From positions 3,038,001 through 3,102,000 of the forward strand of contig NZ_CP114291.2 of assembly GCF_027111355.2 (NCBI RefSeq): 64,000 nucleotides of DNA. The letters are read 5' to 3'. Each line of letters starts with the position of its first letter. The stretch's first letter is position 1. Shown in pieces: positions 9,482-17,569 of this stretch. The position numbers and the translations under genes were made by a program. The stretch is from Flavobacterium eburneipallidum (lineage in GTDB: Bacteria; Bacteroidota; Bacteroidia; Flavobacteriales; Flavobacteriaceae). The notes beneath the pieces were generated by a model. It searched no databases. It was not told where the DNA came from and saw only the letters and a program-made list of their open reading frames with translations.

Positions 9482-10375
9482 ATGAAAAAGATATTAGTGA
9501 TTTGTTTGCTTTTGTTTAGTGTTTCAGGATTTAGCTGTGATTCTTGCGGATCGGCTAGTGCTGGCGGAATGGGATTTAGTTCAATGCTAGACAACAACTT
9601 TGTGGGTTTGCGTTATTTTAATCAAAGCTATTCGAGCAAAGATGGAATTTTTGCCAACTCCCCTTGGATTGACGAAAATTTCAATACCATTCAGGCTTGG
9701 GGACGTATCCCTCTTACAACTAGAATCCAACTATCGGCATTGGTTCCATATCATTTTAATGAAAGAACTTTGAGCACAGGAACTCAAAACATTTCAGGAT
9801 TAGGAGATATAACGGTTTTGGGATTGTATTCTATTTATGAAACTCAAAAAGACAGTACCCTTTTTACCCACAAGCTAAATGCTGGTGGCGGAATCAAAAT
9901 GCCTACTGGAAAGTTTAAAGAAGTGAATAATACCGCAACCATCAATCAAAGTTTTCAGTTGGGAACCGGGAGTTGGGAATATTTATTGGTCTCAGAATAT
10001 GTGATTCAAAAGAAAAATTTAGGACTGAACACCATGCTAAATTATATTTTTAAAACCGAAAATGATAAAAATTATCAATACGGAAATCAGTTCAATTATG
10101 CCAGTACTTTGTTTTATCTATTCGAATTAGATAATGAAGCTAAAATAGCGCCACAACTTGGTATTGCTGGCGAAATCTATCAAACCAATAGCCAACACGG
10201 CTTAAACGTCCCTAATACAGCAGGAGATATTTTGTTTGGCAAACTAGGTATCGAAGCAGGAAAAGATAAGTTCTCTGTTGGTTTAAATGCTATGTTACCT
10301 ATTAATCAAAATTTATCTAATGGGAATATGGAAGCCAATTATAGATGGAGTATTAATCTGAACTATACTTTGTAA
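9482..10375 (+). CDS. putative outer-membrane beta-barrel protein of the MbnPH module
   Basis: A 297-residue exported protein: signal peptide MKKILVICLLLFSVSGFS, then CDSCGSASAGGMGF, and alternating hydrophobic/polar strands ending in an aromatic-rich C-terminus (YRWSINLNYTL), as in outer-membrane barrels. The strand pattern resembles the MetA-pathway/transporter-like barrel proteins annotated only as transporter. A CxxC directly after the signal could bind metal or form a disulfide. It is 13 bases behind MbnH and ends at a strong terminator, so it belongs to the module and might pass the metal or cofactor across the outer membrane. That role is inferred from context. Confidence 0.7.
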   Translation: MKKILVICLLLFSVSGFSCDSCGSASAGGMGFSSMLDNNFVGLRYFNQSYSSKDGIFANSPWIDENFNTIQAWGRIPLTTRIQLSALVPYHFNERTLSTGTQNISGLGDITVLGLYSIYETQKDSTLFTHKLNAGGGIKMPTGKFKEVNNTATINQSFQLGTGSWEYLLVSEYVIQKKNLGLNTMLNYIFKTENDKNYQYGNQFNYASTLFYLFELDNEAKIAPQLGIAGEIYQTNSQHGLNVPNTAGDILFGKLGIEAGKDKFSVGLNAMLPINQNLSNGNMEANYRWSINLNYTL

Positions 10376-10397
10376 TTGATTAGAAAATACTATAATT

Positions 10398-10434
10398 TAA
10401 TCCTCAACTCTGAAAATAGTTGAGGATTTTTTTT
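10398..10434 (+). terminator. intrinsic terminator closing the MbnPH module
   Basis: The stem AATCCTCAACT / AGTTGAGGATT is an 11-base perfect stem followed by seven or more T. Confidence 0.9.
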
Positions 10435-10465
10435 ACATTTGATTTCACAAACTATTTATTTCAAC

Positions 10466-10987
10466 ATGAAAAAAATAATTACAACTTTGCTTTTGATGAT
10501 AGCAACATCAAACACATTTGCACAAACAGCACTTAAAGAATACAAAATAGGTCATGTTGTAACACTGAATTTGCCTGATTATATGTCCAGAACATTGGAT
10601 CTAAACAGCGATGCCATCATTCAATACAAAAGCACCGTCAAAGATGTTTATGGTTTTGTCATTGAAGACAATAAAGAAGAACTTGCTTTAGCTGAAATGA
10701 ATTTTAGTTCTATTAATGAATTTTGTGAAGAATTTGCTAAAGGTTTTTTGAAAGACGAAAAGAAAAAAATTTTTTCCTATCCAGAGTACAAAAAAATAGG
10801 AGATACTAATTTCGCTGAATTTGACGCTACTTATTACGATAAAGATGCCAAAGCCGAAATCTATTATTTAGTGGGTATTGTAGAAACAAAAACTGCTTTT
10901 TACAAAGTTTTATCCTTCTCTAGCAAAGAAAACAAAGATAAATTCAAAGCCGATTTTCAAAGTATTCTTTACAGCATAAAAGATTAA
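10466..10987 (+). CDS. secreted protein of unknown function
   Basis: A 173-residue protein with a signal peptide cleaved after MKKIITTLLLMIATSNTFA. The mature part (QTALKEYKIGHVVTLNLP... to ADFQSILYSIKD) has an alpha/beta pattern with a central Tyr/Lys-rich strand pair and no recognisable catalytic motif. A resemblance to PsbP/DUF1795-like folds is possible but not shown. I chose the ATG at 10466 because the upstream ATG at 10439 lies right behind the preceding terminator and would bury the signal peptide. It sits between two terminators, so it is probably transcribed alone. Confidence 0.7.
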   Translation: MKKIITTLLLMIATSNTFAQTALKEYKIGHVVTLNLPDYMSRTLDLNSDAIIQYKSTVKDVYGFVIEDNKEELALAEMNFSSINEFCEEFAKGFLKDEKKKIFSYPEYKKIGDTNFAEFDATYYDKDAKAEIYYLVGIVETKTAFYKVLSFSSKENKDKFKADFQSILYSIKD

Positions 10988-11000
10988 TGACCTAATAAAA

Positions 11001-11038
11001 AAATCCCCTCAACAATATTCAAAATGTTGAGGGGATTT
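11001..11038. terminator. bidirectional terminator between convergent genes
   Basis: AAATCCCCTCAACA pairs with TGTTGAGGGGATTT, a 14-base perfect stem flanked by A-run and T-rich sequence. It lies between the plus-strand secreted protein gene and the minus-strand phosphate transporter gene. Confidence 0.88.
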
Positions 11039-11059
11039 GTATTTTAAAAAAGTTTTCGT

Positions 11060-12424
11060 TTAAAAGAACAAACTCAATACATAATAAAAAAAGGCTGCTA
11101 ACAATCCTGAAACAGGAATAGTCAATACCCAAGCCCATAGCAGACTAACCGTCACTCCCCAACGAACAGCTGAAACACGTTTAGTTAAACCCACTCCAAT
11201 AATAGAACCTGTGATGGTGTGTGTTGTACTTACTGGTACTTTAAAATGTTCTGTAAAATAGAGTGTCAATGCTCCTGCAGTTTCTGCAGCCACACCTTCA
11301 AAAGAAGTTACTTTTGTAATTTTAGACCCCATTGTTTTTACAATTTTCCAGCCTCCACTCAAGGTTCCAGCAGCAATTACAGTGTAACACGCTAGCGGAA
11401 TCCATTCTGGCATAGCGCCCTTTATACCCTTATCATCATCTGGAAGAATTACTTGCAACCAATCAGGAAGCGTCATAATATCTACTCCACTAGTTTTAAT
11501 ATAAACTGCAACGGCAGCTGCAATGATTCCCATTACTTTTTGCGAATCATTTCCACCATGCCCTAAACTAAAAGCCGCAGATGATAATAATTGCATTTTT
11601 TTCAAAACAGCATCAGCTTTATGTAAATTCAAACTACTGAATAGCAGTGCAAATGTAGAAATGGAAAGCACAATAAAAGCAACTAAAAACCATTTGATAT
11701 TATGCGATTCAAAAACAACACTCCAAAAAACTGAAGATTCAAAACGAGGTTTTCCTTCTTCTATAATTTTTTCATAAGGAATCATTTGGCTATAAACAAA
11801 CCAAATCGTCGCTATCATTAACACAATGGTAAACAACTTGGGTAAAATACTTTTCTTGGAAGCATTTAACAACCAAATAGAAATCAAATATGATATCAAA
11901 GCTCCTAACAATGGCGCCAATACAATAAAAATAATGATAACAACCACCCCAGAAGGCATTCCACCATCTTTTCCTGCTTTATACCAACTTACAATATTAT
12001 ACCAATGTTTGGTATGTTCTACTCCGTCTTGAACTATTGTATAATCCGAAAAGCCATGTAAAGCTATGGCATGAGCAATAGCAGCCCCTGCAAAACCACC
12101 AATCAATGTATGAGAAGAACTCGAAGGAATACCCTGCCACCATGTGATTAAATTCCAAGCGATAGCAGCAATAATACCCGCCAAAATTACAATTAAATCA
12201 ATCTCACTGGTATCGGCGGTTTTGGCAACGGTATTAGCCACACCCAAACCAAAAACCCAATAGGCCAAGAAATTAAAAAAAGCAGCCCATATTACAGCTT
12301 GAACTGGCGAAAGCACTCTAGTAGCAACTACTGTAGCAATAGCATTGGCAGCATCATGAAAACCATTGATATAATCAAAGATTAATGCCAATACGATTAT
12401 AACTATAAGTATAGTAAATTCCAT
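11060..12424 (-). CDS. PiT-family inorganic phosphate transporter
   Basis: A 454-residue membrane protein with about ten hydrophobic segments and the duplicated PiT signature. The N-terminal copy is YINGFHDAANAIATVVATR; the C-terminal copy is near FKVPVSTTHTITGSIIGVG, preceded by an SSSHTLIGGFAGAAIAHA stretch in the first half. It imports phosphate (as metal phosphate) using the proton or sodium gradient across the inner membrane. The DUF47 gene lies 36 bases upstream on the same strand, the usual pairing for this transporter. The central loop (about residues 215-300) is longer than in bacterial PitA, as is common in Bacteroidetes. Confidence 0.93.
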   Translation of the reverse strand: MEFTILIVIIVLALIFDYINGFHDAANAIATVVATRVLSPVQAVIWAAFFNFLAYWVFGLGVANTVAKTADTSEIDLIVILAGIIAAIAWNLITWWQGIPSSSSHTLIGGFAGAAIAHAIALHGFSDYTIVQDGVEHTKHWYNIVSWYKAGKDGGMPSGVVVIIIFIVLAPLLGALISYLISIWLLNASKKSILPKLFTIVLMIATIWFVYSQMIPYEKIIEEGKPRFESSVFWSVVFESHNIKWFLVAFIVLSISTFALLFSSLNLHKADAVLKKMQLLSSAAFSLGHGGNDSQKVMGIIAAAVAVYIKTSGVDIMTLPDWLQVILPDDDKGIKGAMPEWIPLACYTVIAAGTLSGGWKIVKTMGSKITKVTSFEGVAAETAGALTLYFTEHFKVPVSTTHTITGSIIGVGLTKRVSAVRWGVTVSLLWAWVLTIPVSGLLAAFFYYVLSLFF

Positions 12425-12460
12425 AATTTTAATTGAAAGATTGAAAAACTACTGAATTTA

Positions 12461-13105
12461 TTACGAATGTTTTACCGTAATCGATTCTAAAACACTCGCT
12501 ACTCTTTTGCATTTATCAGTAGCCGTTTCCAATACAGATAATACTTCTTTATACTTGATGATATTTTTAGCATCGGTTTCATTCTCAAAAATGTCAGCCA
12601 CCGCTTTATCGTAAACACTATCCGATTTACTTTCTAACTTGCTGATTTTAGCACAAGCCAAAGTAATATTTTTCATTTTTTTCAAATCTCTCAACTCCTG
12701 AACTGCATTATCAATATGTTGACAAGCTTCCAAGTTAATTTCCGTCAATTTTCGAATAGATTTTGTAATCTTATCTATTTGATACAAACGCATTCTACTA
12801 GATGCTCCATGAAGATTATCTGCCACATAATCGATTGAAGTAATCAAAGCATGAATATCTTCTCTATCAAAAGGCGTAATAAAATTTCTACTCAATTCCA
12901 AATTGGTTTGACGAGTAATATCCTCTCCTTTTTGTTCTAACTCATCAATTTTATGAAAAAGCTCGTTTCTCTCCTTCAATGGAAGATTAACTGCTTCGTG
13001 TAGAATTGAAGCCAATTGAACTAGGTTTGCGGATGCTTCTTCAAAAAGAGGGAAGAATTTTTTATCCTTTGGAACTAAAAACTGAAAAATACTATTTATT
13101 GACAT
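12461..13105 (-). CDS. DUF47 (PhoU-like) phosphate transport partner
   Basis: A 214-residue all-helical protein of the DUF47 family, related to PhoU: KKFFPLFEEASANLVQLA at the N-terminus, then RNELFHKIDELEQKGEDITRQ, DREDIHALITSIDYVADNLH and a C-terminal AVLETATDKCKRVASVLESI helix. The acidic EQKGED and FDREDIH segments match PhoU-type metal-binding helices. It is believed to modulate the neighbouring PiT transporter. The start at 13105 (MSINSIFQF) is preferred to the ATG seven codons upstream because the TAATTTTG promoter element ends at 13124, which puts the transcript start near 13117. Confidence 0.88.
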   Translation of the reverse strand: MSINSIFQFLVPKDKKFFPLFEEASANLVQLASILHEAVNLPLKERNELFHKIDELEQKGEDITRQTNLELSRNFITPFDREDIHALITSIDYVADNLHGASSRMRLYQIDKITKSIRKLTEINLEACQHIDNAVQELRDLKKMKNITLACAKISKLESKSDSVYDKAVADIFENETDAKNIIKYKEVLSVLETATDKCKRVASVLESITVKHS

Positions 13106-13123
13106 TTTATTAATTTTAGACTG

Positions 13124-13150
13124 CAAAATTACGGCTTTATTTTACGCCAA
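13124..13150 (-). promoter_or_regulatory. promoter of the DUF47-pit operon
   Basis: On the minus strand TTG (13148-13150), 16 bases, then TAATTTTG (13124-13131). The leader would be about 12 bases. Confidence 0.55.
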
Positions 13151-13277
13151 TGTTAAGCAATTGTTAACAAATGGTTTTTCAATTTCAAAACCATTTAAAA
13201 ATAGACCTTATGAGACTTAATATATATTCAATCAAAATAGTGTTTCGTAAAATATTAGAAAAAACACCATAAATACT

Positions 13278-13307
13278 TTTGTAGTTTTATAAAAAACTGT
13301 ACTTTTG
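13278..13307 (+). promoter_or_regulatory. promoter of the threonine operon
   Basis: TTTG at 13278-13281, 18 bases, then TACTTTTG at 13300-13307. The -33 motif is itself the end of another TACTTTTG (13274-13281), so two start sites are possible. Transcription from the second gives a leader ORF only about ten bases from the 5' end. Confidence 0.65.
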
Positions 13308-13320
13308 AAAAATCAAAAAA

Positions 13321-13422
13321 ATGGCACACAACAACACTACATACCAATCTTCGATAACAGCTCCATCTAGAGTTGCAAGTGTTGTTACAGCTACCTCTAC
13401 TACAATTACCACTACCCTTTAA
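13321..13422 (+). CDS. threonine-rich leader peptide of the thr operon
   Basis: A 33-codon ORF starting at the first ATG after the promoter. Its last part reads TATSTTITTTL followed by TAA: seven Thr codons and one Ile codon among the last eleven codons, close in character to E. coli ThrL (TTITTTITIT). It lies 105 bases before thrA. Placement, size and codon content fit a ribosome-stalling attenuation leader that senses Thr (and perhaps Ile) charging of tRNA. There is no other reason to expect a Thr cluster here. Function is inferred; the leader is seen directly. Confidence 0.85.
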   Translation: MAHNNTTYQSSITAPSRVASVVTATSTTITTTL

Positions 13423-13467
13423 GGGTATATTTCATTACATATAATCCATATTATTTTTACTTTTTTC
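13413..13467 (+). promoter_or_regulatory. candidate attenuator structures after the thr leader
   Basis: TACCC (13413) TTTAA GGGTA (to 13427) forms a small perfect hairpin overlapping the leader stop. An alternative pairing joins GG-TATAT (from 13424) with ATATA-CC (to about 13448), followed by a T-rich run (13451-13467). The two structures share GGGTATAT and are mutually exclusive, as needed for attenuation. The stems are weak and AU-rich, so this model is tentative. Confidence 0.4.
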
Positions 13468-13527
13468 TAAAAGAAGAAAGTTCATAGGCACGTGAAAAAC
13501 ATTTGCATTTTAAATAAAAACAACAAA

Positions 13528-15978
13528 ATGATAGTATTAAAATTTGGCGGAACTTCTGTAGCCAATGCACAAAATATAAAACTCGTTTTAGATATAGTTC
13601 TCAACAAAGCTAAACAAGACAAACTAATAGTGGTAGTTTCAGCTTTTACAAAGGTGACCGATTTATTAATTCTTGCTTCAAAAAAAGCAGCATCAAACGA
13701 TGAAAGCTTCAAAGAAGTAGTTGCCGAAATAGAGAAAAAGCATTTGGATGCCATCAAAGAATTGATCCCTGTAAGTGAGCAAAGCAGTTCGTTGAGCCAC
13801 ATCAAAAGAATCATCAACCACCTTGAAACTTTATTAGACGGTTGTTTCCTTTTGGGCGAATTATCTCCAAGAACTTCGGATACAATTTTAAGTTTTGGTG
13901 AATTGTTATCATCCTATATTATTGCCGAAGCTTTCAAACAGCACGACAAAAATAACGGTTACAAAGACAGCCGTGAATTGATAAAAACCAACAATAATTA
14001 CGGAAAAGCAGTTGTGAATTTTGATGTTACCAATTCATTAATCGCTGATTATTTTGCTTCAAATACTTCACAAATCGTAGTAATGCCAGGTTTCATCGCT
14101 TCTACAGACGATGCTATTGGTACTACATTAGGTCGTGGCGGTTCCGATTATACTGCTGCTATTATTGCAGGTGCATTAAACGCAACCGAATTGGAAATTT
14201 GGACTGACGTTAATGGAATGTTTACTGCTAATCCAAAAATTGTAAAACAAGCCCAGCCTATTGCTACTATTTCGTATCAGGAAGCCATGGAATTGTCGCA
14301 TTTTGGTGCCAAAGTCTTGTATCCACCAACAATTCAGCCTGTTTTGAGAAAGAATATTCCAATTCTAATCAAAAATACTTTCGAACCAGAAGCCGAAGGA
14401 ACACTTATTTCTATTAAAGAAGACACACCAAACTCAAATCCTGTAAAAGGAATTAGTCATATCGACCATATCAGTTTGATTACACTGGAAGGTTCTGGAA
14501 TGATTGGCGTTGCGGGTTCATCCAAAAGACTTTTCGAAGTATTGTCCCACGAACAAATCAACGTAATTTTCATAACTCAAGCTTCATCGGAACATTCTAT
14601 TTGTATCGGAATTCTAAATTCGGATGCCGAAAAAGCTGAAAATGCAATAAATAAAGCTTTTGCCGTTGAAATTGCTCAAAACAAAATTGATCCTTGTATC
14701 GTTGAAACTAACCTTTGCATCATTGCATTAGTAGGCGAAAACATGAAAAACCACCAAGGTTTGAGCGGAAGGATGTTCAGTACTTTAGGTAAAAATAACG
14801 TCAACATTCGTGCGATTGCGCAAGGAGCTTCCGAAAGAAATATCTCGGCGGTTATCAACGAAAGGGATGTGAAGAAAGCATTGAACACACTTCACGAAAA
14901 CTTCTTCGAAGAAAACACCAAGCAATTGAACTTGTTCGTGATGGGCGTTGGAAATGTAGGCGAAAAATTCATCGAACAAATCAGCCAGCAAAAGAAATTC
15001 TTAAAAGAAAATTTAAAAATAAATGTTAGAGTTGTAGCCGTTTCTAATTCTCGAAAAATGTATTTTGACGAAGACGGAATCCCTTTGAAAGAATGGCAAT
15101 CGCTATTGGAAAATGGTGAAACTGCCAACAAGGAAGCTTTTATTACAAAAGTAAAATCATTGAATTTACGCAACAGTATTTTTGTGGATATTACAGCCAA
15201 CCAAGAAGTTTCGGAAACTTATGAGCAATACTTGAAACAAAATGTTGCCGTGGTAACCTGTAACAAAATTGCTTGTTCATCGGCTTATGACAATTACAAA
15301 AAACTAAAAAATCTTTCGCGTCAATACAACGCACCTTTCTTATTTGAGACTAATGTGGGGGCAGGTTTACCAATTATTGACACTTTGAAACATTTAATAG
15401 CTTCAGGTGATAAAGTGAACAAAATACAAGCGGTATTGTCAGGAAGTTTGAACTTTATTTTCAACAATTTCGACGAAAATAATTCTTTCCACGATGTGGT
15501 AAAAGAAGCAGGAGTTCAAGGATTTACAGAGCCAGACCCGAAAATTGACTTAAGTGGAGTTGACGTAGCTAGAAAAATTTTGATTCTAATTCGTGAAAGT
15601 GGTTACCAATTCGACATTGAAGATATTACTAATAAATCATTTTTGCCTGCAGAATGCTTGGCAACAACCAATAACGAAGATTTTTTCAAATCACTAATAA
15701 AAAATGCAGCCCATTTCGAGAATTTATTAGCGGAAGCCAAAGCAAAAGATTCTCGTTTGAAATACGTTGCGACTTTCGAAAACGGAAAAGCCAGCGTTGG
15801 ATTGGAATTCATCCCGAAAGAAAGTCCTTTCTATAATTTGGAAGGAAAAGACAATATTGTACAATTTTATACAGACCGTTATATCGACCAACCTTTATTA
15901 ATAAAAGGTGCTGGTGCTGGTGCTGCAGTTACTGCTTCGGGGATTTTTGCCGATGTAATCAGAATTGGAAATATATAA
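13528..15978 (+). CDS. thrA: bifunctional aspartate kinase / homoserine dehydrogenase
   Basis: An 816-residue fusion. The N-terminal aspartokinase begins MIVLKFGGTSVAN and has GRGGSDYTAAIIAGAL and the EIWTDVNGMFTANP segment. ACT regulatory domains lie about residues 305-460. Homoserine dehydrogenase starts near 468 with LFVMGVGNVGEKF (NAD(P) loop) and continues through TCNKIACSS and FETNVGAGLPIIDTLK. It catalyses the first and third steps from aspartate toward threonine. The ACT domains suggest feedback by threonine. I chose the ATG at 13528, since a GTG at 13492 would add residues before the universal KFGGTS start. It is first in thrA-thrB-(insertion)-thrC. Confidence 0.97.
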   Translation: MIVLKFGGTSVANAQNIKLVLDIVLNKAKQDKLIVVVSAFTKVTDLLILASKKAASNDESFKEVVAEIEKKHLDAIKELIPVSEQSSSLSHIKRIINHLETLLDGCFLLGELSPRTSDTILSFGELLSSYIIAEAFKQHDKNNGYKDSRELIKTNNNYGKAVVNFDVTNSLIADYFASNTSQIVVMPGFIASTDDAIGTTLGRGGSDYTAAIIAGALNATELEIWTDVNGMFTANPKIVKQAQPIATISYQEAMELSHFGAKVLYPPTIQPVLRKNIPILIKNTFEPEAEGTLISIKEDTPNSNPVKGISHIDHISLITLEGSGMIGVAGSSKRLFEVLSHEQINVIFITQASSEHSICIGILNSDAEKAENAINKAFAVEIAQNKIDPCIVETNLCIIALVGENMKNHQGLSGRMFSTLGKNNVNIRAIAQGASERNISAVINERDVKKALNTLHENFFEENTKQLNLFVMGVGNVGEKFIEQISQQKKFLKENLKINVRVVAVSNSRKMYFDEDGIPLKEWQSLLENGETANKEAFITKVKSLNLRNSIFVDITANQEVSETYEQYLKQNVAVVTCNKIACSSAYDNYKKLKNLSRQYNAPFLFETNVGAGLPIIDTLKHLIASGDKVNKIQAVLSGSLNFIFNNFDENNSFHDVVKEAGVQGFTEPDPKIDLSGVDVARKILILIRESGYQFDIEDITNKSFLPAECLATTNNEDFFKSLIKNAAHFENLLAEAKAKDSRLKYVATFENGKASVGLEFIPKESPFYNLEGKDNIVQFYTDRYIDQPLLIKGAGAGAAVTASGIFADVIRIGNI

Positions 15979-15989
15979 TAGACGTTGCG

Positions 15990-16018
15990 GTAGAGACGTT
16001 GCAATGCAACGTCTCTAC
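15990..16018. repeat. 29-base palindrome between thrA and thrB
   Basis: GTAGAGACGTTGCA, one A, then its exact complement TGCAACGTCTCTAC. A partial third copy, GACGTTGCG, lies at 15981-15989. It is more GC-rich than its surroundings and has no T-run. In RNA it would be a very stable hairpin inside the operon. Confidence 0.8.
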
Positions 16019-16036
16019 AACACAAAACAATAAACC

Positions 16037-16957
16037 ATGAATGAAATAAAAATATTTTGCCCTGCAACTATAGCGAATCTCTCCTGTGGATTTGATGTTC
16101 TAGGTCTTTGCTTAGCGACTCAAGGTGACGAAATGATTATTCGAAAATCGGATGTAAAAGGTGTTCGTATCACTAAAATTGTAGGCGCAGATTTGCCAAT
16201 GGAAACCGAAAACAACGTTTCTGGTGTTGCTGCTTTAGCGATGCTGGAAGAAGTGGAAACCGAATTTGGATTCGAAATCGAAATCTACAAACACATCAAA
16301 GCGGGAAGTGGAATCGGAAGCAGTGCTGCCAGTTCTGCCGGAGCTGTTTTTGGGATCAACGAATTGTTAGGTCGTCCTTTCACTCGAAAAGAATTAGTAA
16401 AATTTGCGATGCAAGGCGAAAAATTAGCCAGTGGAAATGCCCACGCTGACAACGTTGCTCCTTGTCTTTTGGGTGGATTTACTTTAGTAAGAAGTTCAAA
16501 TCCTTTGGATATTATCAAAATTGACAGCCCTTCGGAATTGTATGCCACTGTGGTTCATCCTCAAATTGAGTTAAAAACTTCGGATGCCCGTTCGGTATTG
16601 AAACAAACGGTTTCTCTAAAAAGCGCCATTACCCAATGGGGAAATGTGGGCGGATTAGTAGCCGGATTATACACGAACGATTACGAATTAATTGGTCGTT
16701 CTTTACACGATGAAATCATCGAACCGGTTCGCAGTATGTTGATACCGGGTTTTGATTTAATCAAAAAAACCGCTTATGAAAATGGAGCATTGGGTTCGGG
16801 TATTTCAGGTTCAGGTCCTTCTATTTTTGCATTAAGCAGAGGAAAAGAAACTGCTGATAAAATTGCCAAAGCGATGAGTGCCGTATATGATGAAATCAAT
16901 TTGCCTTATGAAATTCACGTTTCGAAAGTGAATCCGGATGGGGTGAGTGTGATATAA
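16037..16957 (+). CDS. thrB: homoserine kinase
   Basis: A 306-residue GHMP-family kinase that phosphorylates homoserine. N-terminal FCPATIANLSCGFDVLGL is the family start. The ATP-binding loop is AGSGIGSSAASSAGAVFGIN (about residues 91-110). HADNVAPCLLGGF and the C-terminal GSGISGSGPSIFAL are the other GHMP motifs. Length is standard. It begins 58 bases after thrA, across the 29-base palindrome, and ends 19 bases before a small hypothetical gene. Confidence 0.97.
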   Translation: MNEIKIFCPATIANLSCGFDVLGLCLATQGDEMIIRKSDVKGVRITKIVGADLPMETENNVSGVAALAMLEEVETEFGFEIEIYKHIKAGSGIGSSAASSAGAVFGINELLGRPFTRKELVKFAMQGEKLASGNAHADNVAPCLLGGFTLVRSSNPLDIIKIDSPSELYATVVHPQIELKTSDARSVLKQTVSLKSAITQWGNVGGLVAGLYTNDYELIGRSLHDEIIEPVRSMLIPGFDLIKKTAYENGALGSGISGSGPSIFALSRGKETADKIAKAMSAVYDEINLPYEIHVSKVNPDGVSVI

Positions 16958-16976
16958 TTTACAAGCTATTTTAAAA

Positions 16977-17231
16977 ATGGAAATAGAGAAAAATACTCCG
17001 ATAAAACTAAAATCATTTTTAGGAATATTGAAACCAAAAAAAAGAATTAGAGAGAATGAAAATTACTGGAAATTGATTGGCGAAAAAGGAAAAGTAATTG
17101 ATAAAAAAGAAAATGATAACGGAAGAGTTTTAGTATTATTTGACAAAAATTTAGACGAATTTGAAGTTGAAAATCACAATCCAATTAAAAATTCATTGTG
17201 GATAAAAAAAACTGATTTAGAAATACAATAA
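16977..17231 (+). CDS. hypothetical 84-residue protein
   Basis: A small basic protein (MEIEKNTPIKLKSFLGILK...) with a likely SH3-like beta core: WKLIGEKGKVIDKK, GRVLVLFDKNLDEFEVE, NPIKNSLWIKKTDLE. I do not recognise a named family; similar short sequences occur as lone hypotheticals in Bacteroidetes. It sits between thrB and the ParDE pair, apparently part of the inserted segment. An AT-only hairpin with a T-run follows. Confidence 0.6.
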   Translation: MEIEKNTPIKLKSFLGILKPKKRIRENENYWKLIGEKGKVIDKKENDNGRVLVLFDKNLDEFEVENHNPIKNSLWIKKTDLEIQ

Positions 17232-17239
17232 AAAACACC

Positions 17240-17265
17240 TTAATAAAACTCTGTTTTTTTATTAA
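17240..17265 (+). terminator. weak terminator-like hairpin inside the thr cluster
   Basis: TTAATAAAA pairs with TTTTATTAA across CTCTGTTT. The stem has only A/T pairs, so termination is uncertain. If active, it would separate thrC from the upstream thr promoter. Confidence 0.3.
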
Positions 17266-17274
17266 AAAATATTT

Positions 17275-17309
17275 TTCGTAAAGTTACCAAATTTTGGTAA
17301 CTTTACGAA
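17275..17309. promoter_or_regulatory. 35-base palindromic operator of the parDE pair
   Basis: TTCGTAAAGTTACCAAA, one T, and its exact reverse complement TTTGGTAACTTTACGAA: 17-base arms with no mismatch. It ends 11 bases before the antitoxin ATG. ParD antitoxins repress their own promoter by binding such palindromes, so this is the likely operator; TAACTTTA inside it resembles a -7 element. Confidence 0.75.
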
Positions 17310-17320
17310 AATATAAAAAT

Positions 17321-17569
17321 ATGGGACGTAATACATCAGTTTCTTTAGGCGACTACTTCGAGAATTTTGTTGAAGGCAAAATTTCAGAAGGCAGATTTAA
17401 AAATGCTAGTGAAGTGATTCGCGCTGGTTTGAGAATGTTGGAAGAAGAAGAAAACAAAATAATGGCACTCAAAAAAGCCATTAACGAAGGCATAGAAAGC
17501 GGAATTGCAGAAAGTTTCAACGCAAAACAACATTTGGAATTTTTAAAAGCTAAAAAAAGAGATGCCTAA
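17321..17569 (+). CDS. parD: ParD-type antitoxin
   Basis: An 82-residue protein with an N-terminal ribbon-helix-helix DNA-binding region (GRNTSVSLGDYFENFVEGKISEGRFKNASEVIRAGLRMLEEEE), typical of type II ParD/CopG antitoxins, and an acidic-to-basic C-terminal tail that would wrap the toxin. The ATG at 17321 is chosen because an upstream TTG lies inside the operator palindrome. The last eight bases overlap the toxin start. Confidence 0.9.
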   Translation: MGRNTSVSLGDYFENFVEGKISEGRFKNASEVIRAGLRMLEEEENKIMALKKAINEGIESGIAESFNAKQHLEFLKAKKRDA

